NCBI GenBank assembly: GCA_050249955.1
Contig: JBFWPN010000012.1
Coordinates: 62,001-126,000, forward strand
Direction: 5' to 3'
Length of the DNA: 64,000 nt
From: CAVVIG01 sp050249955
Lineage (GTDB): Bacteria > Acidobacteriota > Vicinamibacteria > Vicinamibacterales > CAVVIG01
The notes beneath the pieces were generated by a model that made no database searches, had not been told where the DNA came from, and saw only the letters and a program-made list of their open reading frames with translations. The translations under genes were made by a program, and so were the position numbers. Of the stretch, positions 1 through 7,736 are shown one piece after another. The number at the start of each line of letters is the position of its first letter. The first letter of the stretch is position 1.

Positions 1-1
1 G

Positions 2-1675
2 GTGATGATCAGGCAGCATGTGGCCGACCTGCTGGCGAGCGAGGCCGCCCGCATGGAGCGCGAAGTCTTCGTCGCGACGGTTGTGGACAGCATCGGTGGG
101 TACCTGTACGTGAAGGACCGGGAGTATCGGTACCAGTTCGCGAACGCCGCCGTGTGCAGGTTGTTTGGCACCGGGGCGGAGGGTGTCATCGGTGCCGACG
201 ACTCGCAGTTCCTCGACGCAGCAACAGCCGCCGGCCTTCGCGCCAACGACCGGCGGGTCATCGAGCAGGGCGAGCGGGTCGAGGCCGAGGAAGTGCATCA
301 TGGCGTGGATGGCCGCGAGTCGCGGACGTACCTGTCCGTCAAGATGCCCCTCCGCCATCCTGACGGCACCATCATCGGCCTGTGCGGCATCTCGACCGAC
401 ATCACCGACATCAAGGCCGCGGAGGTCGAGCGGACGCGGCTGCGGGAGCAGCTCGTCCAGGCGCAGAAAATGGAGGCAATCGGCCTGCTCACGGGCGGCA
501 TCGCGCACGACTTCAACAACATCCTCACCGGCATCCTCGGGTACGCCTCGCTCCTGCAGGAGCTCGCCCCGGTCAAGGCCGACCCCACGATCGACGAGTA
601 CGTCGGCGAGATCCGGCTGGCGGGCGAGCGCGCAAGGGACCTGGTCAGCAACATGCTGCGGTTCAGCCGGGGACACGCCTCCGACGGCGAGGCGAGAACC
701 CTCCTGCGCGCGCAGCCGGTGGTCGCCGAAGTGGTCAAGTTGCTCACCGCCACCATCCCTTCGAGCATCCGGATCGGGACCTCGATCGATCAGCGGGCGG
801 CGGACATCTGCATCGACCCCGTCGAACTGCATCAACTCATCACCAATCTGGTCATCAACGCGCGTGACGCACTGAACGGAGTCGGCGGCATCCAGATTGC
901 CCTGGCCAACCGGCACATCGCGCAGGACAGGTGTGCCGCCTGCCACGGCAGCATCGAGGGTGACTTCGTCGAGCTCTCGGTATCGGACACCGGCAGCGGC
1001 ATCGCTCCGGAACACTTGCCGTCGATCTTCGAGCCGTTCTTCACGACGAAGGAGGTCGGCAAGGGCACCGGGCTCGGGCTGTCGGTCGTGCACGGCATCA
1101 TGCACAAGCTGGGCGGCCACATCGGCGTGCGGTCGGCGGTGGGGCAGGGCACCACCATCGGCCTGCTCTTCCCTGCCCGCGCCTCCGATGCCAGGGCACC
1201 GCAGGTCGAGTCGGCCGTGGTGCCAGAAACGACCGCGTACGCGTGGGCCCGCATCATGGTGGTCGACGACGAGCCGGTGCTGACCCGCCTGGTGCGAGCG
1301 GTGCTCGAACGCCGCGGCATGCAGGTCGTCAGCTTCAACGACAGCCAGGCGGCACTGGCCGCCTTTGCCGCGGCCCCCGGCGACGTCGACCTGGTCGTGA
1401 CCGATCAGACGATGCCCGGGATGACGGGGGACGAGTTGACGGAGCGCTTGCTCGACATCCGGGGCGACCTGCCGATCCTCCTGTGCTCCGGCTACAGCGA
1501 CCGCATCGACGCAAAAAGGGCGGCAGCCATCGGGGTGCGGCGCTACCTTCCGAAGCCGATCGCCATGGCAACGCTGGAGCGGGCCGTCATCGACGCTTTG
1601 CCGCAGGCAGCGCCCGATCGCCGGCGCTGGAGTCTGACCGGCGGCGACCGCGCGGAGCATCGCGAGCAGGGCTGA
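2..1675 (+). CDS. Hybrid sensor histidine kinase with C-terminal receiver (5' end possibly outside the window)
   Basis: This is a signalling kinase that would autophosphorylate a histidine and pass the phosphate to its own receiver. From the GTG at base 2 it has 557 residues: a PAS domain (about 22-140), a HisKA dimerisation domain with H-box GGIAHDFNNILTG (His about 169), an HATPase domain with N-box NLVINARDAL and G-boxes DTGSGI and GKGTGLGLSV, and a receiver (about 415-530) with acidic pair VVDDEP, phosphoacceptor Asp about 468 in VVTDQTMPGM, and the conserved Lys in PKPI. No membrane segment is visible, so it is cytosolic as far as seen. The H-box type is that of NtrB-like/PAS hybrid kinases. 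The window starts at the putative start codon, so more N-terminal sequence may exist upstream. The signal sensed is unknown. Confidence 0.9.
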   Translation: MMIRQHVADLLASEAARMEREVFVATVVDSIGGYLYVKDREYRYQFANAAVCRLFGTGAEGVIGADDSQFLDAATAAGLRANDRRVIEQGERVEAEEVHHGVDGRESRTYLSVKMPLRHPDGTIIGLCGISTDITDIKAAEVERTRLREQLVQAQKMEAIGLLTGGIAHDFNNILTGILGYASLLQELAPVKADPTIDEYVGEIRLAGERARDLVSNMLRFSRGHASDGEARTLLRAQPVVAEVVKLLTATIPSSIRIGTSIDQRAADICIDPVELHQLITNLVINARDALNGVGGIQIALANRHIAQDRCAACHGSIEGDFVELSVSDTGSGIAPEHLPSIFEPFFTTKEVGKGTGLGLSVVHGIMHKLGGHIGVRSAVGQGTTIGLLFPARASDARAPQVESAVVPETTAYAWARIMVVDDEPVLTRLVRAVLERRGMQVVSFNDSQAALAAFAAAPGDVDLVVTDQTMPGMTGDELTERLLDIRGDLPILLCSGYSDRIDAKRAAAIGVRRYLPKPIAMATLERAVIDALPQAAPDRRRWSLTGGDRAEHREQG

Positions 1676-1720
1676 GGGAGACCGCGCGCGGGCGGCTTGC
1701 CCGAAACACCCGGCACAAAA

Positions 1721-1763
1721 ACACAAAGGCCGGCAGTGCTCATCACACTGCCGGCCTTTGTGT
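1721..1763. terminator. Bidirectional intrinsic terminator hairpin
   Basis: A perfect 18-bp inverted repeat (1721-1738 with 1746-1763) surrounds a 7-base loop. The A-rich left flank and T-containing right end make it usable from both sides. It lies between the convergent kinase and BON genes. Confidence 0.85.
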
Positions 1764-1781
1764 CTTCAGCAGGACTCGCGG

Positions 1782-2126
1782 CTACTTCTTCGCGAGCTTC
1801 AGCTTGTTGTTGAGCTTGGTGACCCCGTCCACCTTGAGAACGATCTCACCAACCTTGGCGCGCAGCTGCACGGTGGGCACCGTGCCTTCGAGCGTGATGA
1901 CGCCACCGGCGCCACTCACGGTGATCGCGTCGCTCTGGGGACCGACATCGGAGTCGGCCTTGAGCGCCGCCTTCACCTTCGACGCCACGTCATCGCCCTG
2001 CGCGGCCGCAACCGCATAGGCGGATACGGACGGCCGAGCCGCGACGGACGACACCGGGGAAGCGCCTGCCGTGGCGACGCCAGCGGCCAGGATCGTTGCA
2101 ACGAGCATGGAAGAAGAAACGGACAT
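1782..2126 (-). CDS. Secreted BON-domain protein
   Basis: This 114-residue protein has an N-terminal signal peptide (about residues 1-23, ending near AGASP) followed by a single BON domain (about 48-112). The BON part shows the usual pattern of a short alpha-beta fold with ITVSGAGGVITLEGTVPT and a final GVTKLNNKL. BON domains occur in periplasmic, envelope-associated proteins such as OsmY and are thought to bind membranes or ligands. The start ATG at 2126 is chosen because a GGAGG sits 8 bases upstream; the reading frame continues further upstream without support. Its transcript ends at the strong hairpin 1721-1763. Confidence 0.85.
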   Translation of the reverse strand: MSVSSSMLVATILAAGVATAGASPVSSVAARPSVSAYAVAAAQGDDVASKVKAALKADSDVGPQSDAITVSGAGGVITLEGTVPTVQLRAKVGEIVLKVDGVTKLNNKLKLAKK

Positions 2127-2353
2127 GAATGGAACCTCCACAGGAATGAGATCCCATGGTACCGCAAGCACGGTGCCGTGTGGGCCGGTCTTCTGCCAGC
2201 CTCCGGCGGAATGCAGAGAACGCGTGCCGTGCCGCGAAGATCGCGCGCGCACGCGATTCGGCGAGCGGCCGTCCGACGCCCGCCCGCGCGCGTTCCTCGA
2301 GCGACGAATCGGTCGATTGCCAACCTTCGCGCCTACAATGATGTAGGCCACCG

Positions 2354-2359
2354 TATAAT
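2354..2359 (+). promoter_or_regulatory. -10 hexamer TATAAT upstream of plsC
   Basis: A perfect TATAAT lies 34 bases before the plsC ATG. No convincing -35 hexamer is seen at 16-18 bases upstream. Confidence 0.45.
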
Positions 2360-2393
2360 CGGCCCGCGTGACCTCCGAGGGCCGAACCCCGCC

Positions 2394-3113
2394 ATGAGAT
2401 CGATTGCGGCCTACGCGTTCCTGACCCTCTATACGCTCGTCCTCGGACCGCCGGTGCTGCTGCTCTCGTGGCTGCTCGCGAGCGAGCGGCTGATCATCGA
2501 CGCCGGCCGTCTGGGCACCAGCATCGCGCTCGCCCTGGCGGGGGTCCGCTACACGCTGGCAGGCCGCGAGCGCATGCCCGTGCACCGCGGCGCCGTCTAC
2601 GTGGTGAATCACAGCAGCTACATGGACCTCGTGTCGTTCATGGCGCTCTACCCCGCCTGCCCGCGCATCCGGGTGCTCTACAAGGCGGAGTTCAACCGGG
2701 TACCGCTGCTCGGACGCATCTTCCGCATGGCCGGCTGCATCCCCATCGAGCGGGCCGTGCAGGACCTCGCCTTCCAGGCCGTGGATCGGAGCACGCGTGC
2801 GCTCGAAGCCGGCACCTCGGTGCTCGCGGCACCGGAAGGCACGCGCAGCCGCGACGGTTCACTCGCCCCCTTCAAGAAGGGCGTGTTCGTGATGGCGCTC
2901 CGGGCGCAGGTGCCGGTGGTGCCTGTGGCCATCGAGGGGGCCGCACGCGCGCTGCCGCGTGGTGCGTGGCGCATCAGCCCGGGCGAGGTACGCGTCACGG
3001 TCGGCGAACCGGTCGCTACCCAGGGCCTCATCTACGAGGACCGGCACGTGCTCATCGACGAAGTGCGCCACCGGCTCGCCGCCTTGCTCCCGGATCGACA
3101 GGCGATCGACTGA
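2394..3113 (+). CDS. plsC: 1-acyl-sn-glycerol-3-phosphate acyltransferase
   Basis: This enzyme acylates lysophosphatidic acid to phosphatidic acid in membrane phospholipid synthesis. The 239-residue product has an N-terminal hydrophobic segment (about 8-30) and the acyltransferase block motifs: NHSSYMD (HX4D, His73 and Asp78), the FNRVPLLGRI block near 99-108, and PEGTRS at 146-151. The length matches single-domain PlsC proteins. The ATG at 2394 is the first one consistent with the family N-terminus; its Shine-Dalgarno sequence is weak. It stands alone on the plus strand. Confidence 0.9.
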   Translation: MRSIAAYAFLTLYTLVLGPPVLLLSWLLASERLIIDAGRLGTSIALALAGVRYTLAGRERMPVHRGAVYVVNHSSYMDLVSFMALYPACPRIRVLYKAEFNRVPLLGRIFRMAGCIPIERAVQDLAFQAVDRSTRALEAGTSVLAAPEGTRSRDGSLAPFKKGVFVMALRAQVPVVPVAIEGAARALPRGAWRISPGEVRVTVGEPVATQGLIYEDRHVLIDEVRHRLAALLPDRQAID

Positions 3114-3134
3114 CCGGCACGCGCCGATCCGGGT

Positions 3135-3743
3135 TCAGGCGATCGCAGGCACCCTGGCCCGGCGCGCGTGCGGCACGAACCGCCACTCGGCCACCAGGAT
3201 GTTGGGCACCCAGCAGGCCCAGGCGATGATCGGGTACGACACCTCGAACGGCACGCCGAGTACGCCGGCGAGTGGCAGGTAGATGCGCAGCGTGACCGCC
3301 GCCAGTGTCAGTGAGAAGCTGCGGATCATCCACCGCTGGTGAGCCGCGGTATCCCCCTGCCGGATGCTCAGGAACGCCAGGGTGGTCGTGACCAGCCAAC
3401 CGGCCGCGAGCAGCCCGAACCCGGCGTGAGCCACCACCCCGCCCTGCGAGAGGAACGCCAGTGCAAGCCCGGCCGTGCCGCTGCTGGCGATGGCCAGGAC
3501 GTACGCACGCCCAAGCCAGCGATGGAGGGCCGGTCGCCTCGCCCGCTGCGATGCCCGGAACTGGAACGGTCCCAACGCCAGCGCAACCGCCCCACCACCG
3601 AAGTGCACCAGCAACGCCAGCGGCAGGGTCGGCGTCCGCAGGAACGGCGGGCGGAAAGCCGGCACGAAGAACAGCACCGTGGCGTAGCCCGCGACTGCGA
3701 GTGCCAGGCATGCCATCACCGACCAGAGCGCGCGCTTCGTCAT
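3135..3743 (-). CDS. DUF2306-type integral membrane protein
   Basis: This is a polytopic membrane protein of about 202 residues with roughly six hydrophobic helices. The segment HFGGGAVALALGPFQF followed by LHRWLGRAYV is typical of DUF2306, a family of unknown function. The ATG at 3743 is preferred over the GTG one codon earlier because AGGAGG lies 4 bases upstream of the ATG. It converges with plsC across a 21-base gap. No function is proposed. Confidence 0.75.
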   Translation of the reverse strand: MTKRALWSVMACLALAVAGYATVLFFVPAFRPPFLRTPTLPLALLVHFGGGAVALALGPFQFRASQRARRPALHRWLGRAYVLAIASSGTAGLALAFLSQGGVVAHAGFGLLAAGWLVTTTLAFLSIRQGDTAAHQRWMIRSFSLTLAAVTLRIYLPLAGVLGVPFEVSYPIIAWACWVPNILVAEWRFVPHARRARVPAIA

Positions 3744-3883
3744 CACTCCTCCTGTGCCGCAGGACCGTCAGGTCCACTGACGGAGGCCAGCGCGCACAGG
3801 TTCCACGCTCACACCCAGCCCGGCCATCACGGTCGGCCTGCCAGCCTGCACGCGGGAGTGCCGGCGCCGAGCCGCCCCGGGCG

Positions 3884-5473
3884 TCAGCGGCCGGGCAGCG
3901 CCGGCATGCGCTCCCCGTCGAAGCGCGGCAGCTGGGCGTCGCGCATGGCGAGGTGGTACACCGCCGCGGCAATCACCATCGCCGACTTCCTCGCATCGTC
4001 TTCGATCACCCGTTCGTAGGTGTCGAGGTTGGTGTGCCAGGTGGCCAGCCCGTACTCGATCGGGTCCTGCTGCACGCCAATGCCGGGAAGGCCAGCCTCG
4101 TTGAACGACGTGTGGTCCGAGCCGCCGCGCGCACGGCTGCGCGTGGACGCCGCGCCCATCACGCCGTTGTCGGCGAACGGGAGCAACACGTCCCGCAGCA
4201 CGGAGGCCGCCTCGGACGGACCGAACACGGTCATGCCGCGCGCGCGGCCGGTGCCCGAATCGATGTTGAAGTAGCCGGCGAAGTTCGCATACTCCGGCTT
4301 GGGGTCCTCGAACGAACCGAAGTGTGCCTTCACGTAGGCCTGGGAGCCGAGGAGCCCCTGCTCTTCCCCGCTCCAGAGCGCAACCCTGATGGTGCGGCGC
4401 GGCTTCACCCCGATCGCCTGCAGGATCCGGATGGCCTCGAGCATGGTGGCACAGCCAATCGCGTTGTCGGTGGCGCCGGTCGCCGCGTGCCACGAGTCCA
4501 GGTGGCCGCCGAGCATCACCACCTCCGACGCCCTGTCGGTCCCGGGAATCTCGGCCACCACGTTGTACTGCGTCCGTCCCTCGGGGTGGGTGCGGTTCAC
4601 CACGGACATCTCCAGTTCGACGGCGCGGCCATCGGCCAGCAGGCGTGAGAGGCGGCCGTAGTCCTCGTTCCGCATGACCACCGTGGGCACAGCCCGGCTC
4701 ACGTCGAACGTGCGGTTGTTGAAAGCCCGGATCTGCCCGTGTTCCCGACCGGCATCGTTGATGCGCGCCACGGCCCCGGCCGACACCAGGAACGCGTCGA
4801 ACTGCTCCGCGAACTGCGCCGCAGTGAGAAGGTTCGGGTCGGCGGCCGGCGGGGCAGCCGGCGCCGGCGTGCGTGCCGGGGCCTGGGCCGGTGCCGGTGC
4901 CGCGTACTGCGCGCGGAGGTCGTTGTCCTCGCGCCGCTTGGGCGCTGGCTGGATCGTGACCGGCACCACCTGCGGGTCCCCCACCATCACCATCCTGCCC
5001 TTCACCATCGGCCGCGTACGGTCGAAGAACGCCGTCACTTCGTCCTTCGTCCGGCGAGTCGGCAGTGACACCTGCACGACCTGCGCCGTGATCGCGCCGC
5101 TGGTCCCCGGCGTCCAGGCAAGCGCCTCCGCCACCAGCGAGTCCTTCACCGGGGCAACCACGTGGACCGCCACGCGCTCGTTGCTCCAGCCATCGTGCCC
5201 GAACTCCCACGGTTCGAGGTGCGCGTCCTTCAGGCCCCACGACGTGGCCTGGGTGACCACCCAGTCCTGCGCCGCCTTCAGGTTCGGCGAACCGGTCAGG
5301 CGCGGGCCGTACACGTCGGTGAGCATGTGCAGCGTGCGCATGATCTGGGAATGCTCCGACGCTTCGCGGCGGATCTTCCAGGTGACGTCGGCATCCGGGC
5401 GCTCCTGTGCGGAGATGGCCGCGGACGCCAGGAGCGTGGCCGAGAGCAGGGCGGTGGGGACCCGGTTGGACAT
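3884..5473 (-). CDS. Secreted M28-family zinc peptidase
   Basis: This 529-residue protein has a signal peptide (about 1-22, cleavage near AISAQ) and a C-terminal M28 di-zinc aminopeptidase domain. The metal and catalytic residues are recognisable in order: His and Asp in GGHLDSW, Asp in TGATDNAIG, the Glu pair in WSGEEQGLLG, Asp in NIDSGTG, and the last His in TWHTNLDTYE. An Ala/Pro-rich stretch (about 190-220) inserts into the protease-associated region. It probably trims peptides in the periplasm or outside the cell. The ATG has no Shine-Dalgarno sequence; a TAGAAT hexamer ends 5 bases before it, so a leaderless start is likely. Confidence 0.9.
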   Translation of the reverse strand: MSNRVPTALLSATLLASAAISAQERPDADVTWKIRREASEHSQIMRTLHMLTDVYGPRLTGSPNLKAAQDWVVTQATSWGLKDAHLEPWEFGHDGWSNERVAVHVVAPVKDSLVAEALAWTPGTSGAITAQVVQVSLPTRRTKDEVTAFFDRTRPMVKGRMVMVGDPQVVPVTIQPAPKRREDNDLRAQYAAPAPAQAPARTPAPAAPPAADPNLLTAAQFAEQFDAFLVSAGAVARINDAGREHGQIRAFNNRTFDVSRAVPTVVMRNEDYGRLSRLLADGRAVELEMSVVNRTHPEGRTQYNVVAEIPGTDRASEVVMLGGHLDSWHAATGATDNAIGCATMLEAIRILQAIGVKPRRTIRVALWSGEEQGLLGSQAYVKAHFGSFEDPKPEYANFAGYFNIDSGTGRARGMTVFGPSEAASVLRDVLLPFADNGVMGAASTRSRARGGSDHTSFNEAGLPGIGVQQDPIEYGLATWHTNLDTYERVIEDDARKSAMVIAAAVYHLAMRDAQLPRFDGERMPALPGR

Positions 5474-5478
5474 TCCGC

Positions 5479-5484
5479 ATTCTA
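5479..5484 (-). promoter_or_regulatory. -10-like TAGAAT, leaderless start of the M28 peptidase
   Basis: Read on the minus strand, TAGAAT ends 5 bases before the ATG at 5473, and no ribosome binding site is present. Confidence 0.5.
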
Positions 5485-5642
5485 CCCACCAGGTGGCCAG
5501 GCGAGGCCGCCGGAGCAGCCGCTGGCCCCAGGCATCGCGGAACCTGGGGCTGCGTTCTCGCGCCGCACCGGGCGAAGGTCCCCCGCCTCGTCTTCATGGA
5601 CGAGGACCGACGTCGAGGAGGGGCCGCCGACTCGCGGGCGGA

Positions 5643-7241
5643 TCAGAATCGCGAACTGCGGATCCAGGTGTCGGCGCGCGACCAACTGGCCTTCAGGTCG
5701 GCATCCACATCGGCGGTCGGCCTGTTCTGTGTGCGCAGCGCCTGCTGCAGGCCGAGCAGCGACCAGCCATTGTGCGGATGGTGCTCGAGCTCCCTGCGGT
5801 AGGTCTGCTCCGCGTCGGCCGGACGCCCCGCCTCGAGTTGGGCCGCGCCGAGCCAGTGCCCGGCGTGGAACGGCAGCGGCTCAGGCTCGTCATAGGTGAG
5901 CGACTCCTGCAGGTCGAACGCCGCCTGGAACAGACCGATGGCCTTCGGCAGGTCGCCACCGACCCTGGCGATTTCCCCTTCGAGAATGCCGGCTACGACA
6001 CCGAGCAGGTTCTTCGCGGTGTGCACGCGGACCATGGCCTTCGAGGTCTCGGCCGTCTTCTTCACCCGCTGGAGGTACAGGTTGGCGAAGTCGACCTCAC
6101 CGCGTTTGAGGTGCCCATATCCCTGTGCGAAGTCCCACAGGGCGCCCTGGACCGGCGGTAGTGGCCGGTTCTTCACGTCGGCCACTTCGTCGAAGCGGCC
6201 GAACCTGATCAGCGTCATCACCTCGAACGACGTGTCGTTCGTCAGCTTCGCGTAGTCCTTCGCGGCGCGCATCGAGATGGCACCCTGGCCGTCGTAGGCC
6301 GCGGCATAGAGGAGCATGTGCAGGTTGTGCTCCGGGTAGATCGCGAAGCCCTCGCCGATGGCGGCCTTCTGGTCCGAGTGCCACGCCTCGAGGTTCGACC
6401 GCACGGAGTCGCCCCACCGGCCCACCTCGTTCCAGGTGTGCGACGGCATGTGGTTGATGTGGCTGGCACCGGGAATCGAGCTGCCGAGGAACTGCGCGCA
6501 GTGTTCGGCAAGCTCCGGCGACACCGTCGACTCCGTGGCGTGCACGTAGAGGTGGCACGCGCCGGGATGGTGGACATCCTTCGCGAGCACGGTCTCGAGC
6601 ACGCGGTGAAGGCGCTGGACGTTCGGGCTCTTGATGTCACGCGACCCTCGACGCGGCTCCAGCAGGAACAGCGCGTCCCCGTACATCGTCATGATGTCGA
6701 GGTCGTCCGGATAGGTGTCGGAGAGCGTCTTCATCGCGTCGGCGTAGGCGCGGTCCTGCTCGACCCGGGTATTCGGATCGAACTGGTCGACGTAGCGGAC
6801 GCTCAGTGCGTCGATCAGCGCGCGCTCCTTCGGCGTCGCGTGCGCGGCGGCCAGCGACTTCGCCTTCTGCACCGCCGCGTAGGCGTGCGGCGATTCCTCG
6901 AGCGACATGGGTGCATTCAGGTAGGAGCCCCAGGCCCAGGCCTCGCCCCAGTAGCAGATGGCACAGTCGGGGTCGCGCTTCCATGCCTCGCGGAACGAGC
7001 GCACCGCCTCGGGCTTGGCGAACGACCACATCATCTGGAAGCCCTGGTTGAAGAACGCCTGGGCCTCGGCGTTGGTCGAGCTGATGGGACGGGCGAACGT
7101 GCCGAGCCCGGTCTTGTAGATCTCGATCGGGTCGGTATAGCGCTCGAACAGCGTCTTCTGCGGTTCCTGCGCGGCCGGGACGGCACACATCCCCAGGGCC
7201 GCAACCACCGCCAGCACGCAGCCGCGTGACGTCAGGGCCAT
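5643..7241 (-). CDS. Secreted tetratricopeptide-repeat protein
   Basis: This 532-residue protein begins with a signal peptide (cleavage near AVPAAQ) and is largely alpha-helical with degenerate TPR units, for example around ISSTNAEAQAFFNQGFQMMWSF-type N-terminal repeats and a C-terminal unit AGHWLGAAQLEAGRPADAEQTY. His- and Trp-rich segments (HHPGACHLYVHATE, HINHMPSHTW) are typical of a family common in Acidobacteriota and other environmental bacteria. Its role is unknown; TPR proteins generally mediate protein contacts. The ATG at 7241 has GGAGGAG directly upstream. It lies downstream of nothing on its strand and appears monocistronic. Confidence 0.8.
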   Translation of the reverse strand: MALTSRGCVLAVVAALGMCAVPAAQEPQKTLFERYTDPIEIYKTGLGTFARPISSTNAEAQAFFNQGFQMMWSFAKPEAVRSFREAWKRDPDCAICYWGEAWAWGSYLNAPMSLEESPHAYAAVQKAKSLAAAHATPKERALIDALSVRYVDQFDPNTRVEQDRAYADAMKTLSDTYPDDLDIMTMYGDALFLLEPRRGSRDIKSPNVQRLHRVLETVLAKDVHHPGACHLYVHATESTVSPELAEHCAQFLGSSIPGASHINHMPSHTWNEVGRWGDSVRSNLEAWHSDQKAAIGEGFAIYPEHNLHMLLYAAAYDGQGAISMRAAKDYAKLTNDTSFEVMTLIRFGRFDEVADVKNRPLPPVQGALWDFAQGYGHLKRGEVDFANLYLQRVKKTAETSKAMVRVHTAKNLLGVVAGILEGEIARVGGDLPKAIGLFQAAFDLQESLTYDEPEPLPFHAGHWLGAAQLEAGRPADAEQTYRRELEHHPHNGWSLLGLQQALRTQNRPTADVDADLKASWSRADTWIRSSRF

Positions 7242-7272
7242 TGCTCCTCCTCCGGATTCAGGCGAGCCTATC

Positions 7273-7345
7273 ATTGCAGATTTCGGATTGCAGATTGCAG
7301 ATTGGAGATCACTTCTGACTTCTGAGTTCCACGTTCCAACTTCGG
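7273..7345. repeat. AT-richer short tandem repeat patch
   Basis: The intergenic stretch contains three overlapping copies of ATTGCAGATT (7273-7282 and two overlapping at 7287-7303) followed by two direct copies of ACTTCTG (7311-7324). Its composition is clearly poorer in GC than the surrounding genes. A related patch is found at 27086-27160. Confidence 0.7.
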
Positions 7346-7351
7346 TATGAT
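7346..7351 (+). promoter_or_regulatory. -10-like TATGAT, leaderless start of the DUF423 gene
   Basis: TATGAT ends 7 bases before the ATG at 7359 and there is no Shine-Dalgarno sequence. Confidence 0.5.
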
Positions 7352-7358
7352 TTCTCCC

Positions 7359-7721
7359 ATGGATCGCACGTTCATCTTCGTCGGCGCGCTGATGGGATTC
7401 ATCGGAGTCGGGCTGGGGGCCTTCGGGGCACACGGCCTGAAAGGGCGGCTGTCGCCGGACATGCTCGCGATCTTCGAGACGGGCGTACGGTACCAGATGT
7501 ACCACGCGCTGGCGCTGCTCGCCCTGGGCGCCATGATGACGAGGCTGGAAGGGCGGGCGGTGGTCGTCGCCGGCTGGAGCTTCACGGCCGGCATCCTGAT
7601 CTTCTCGGGCAGCCTCTACGCCCTGGCCCTGACCGGCGTGACCACGCTCGGGGCGATCACGCCGATCGGCGGCGTGGCGTTCCTCGCCGGCTGGGTCGCC
7701 CTCGCGCTGGCGGCCTTCTAG
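7359..7721 (+). CDS. DUF423 (YgdD-like) inner-membrane protein
   Basis: This is a 120-residue protein with four predicted membrane helices. The N-terminal GFIGVGLGAFGAHGL, the central YHALALLALG and the C-terminal TPIGGVAFLAGW are hallmarks of DUF423, whose function is unknown. ATG 7359 is chosen over the in-frame ATG 7347 because the latter overlaps the -10-like TATGAT and would add residues not typical of the family. Its end is 15 bases from the end of the convergent TRAFs/SLOG gene, without a clear terminator. Confidence 0.85.
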   Translation: MDRTFIFVGALMGFIGVGLGAFGAHGLKGRLSPDMLAIFETGVRYQMYHALALLALGAMMTRLEGRAVVVAGWSFTAGILIFSGSLYALALTGVTTLGAITPIGGVAFLAGWVALALAAF

Positions 7722-7736
7722 CCGGCCCTGGACCGC

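Noticed and set aside
7273..7345. CRISPR-like array
   Set aside because: The units are about 10 bases, degenerate and without spacers; no cas genes are present.
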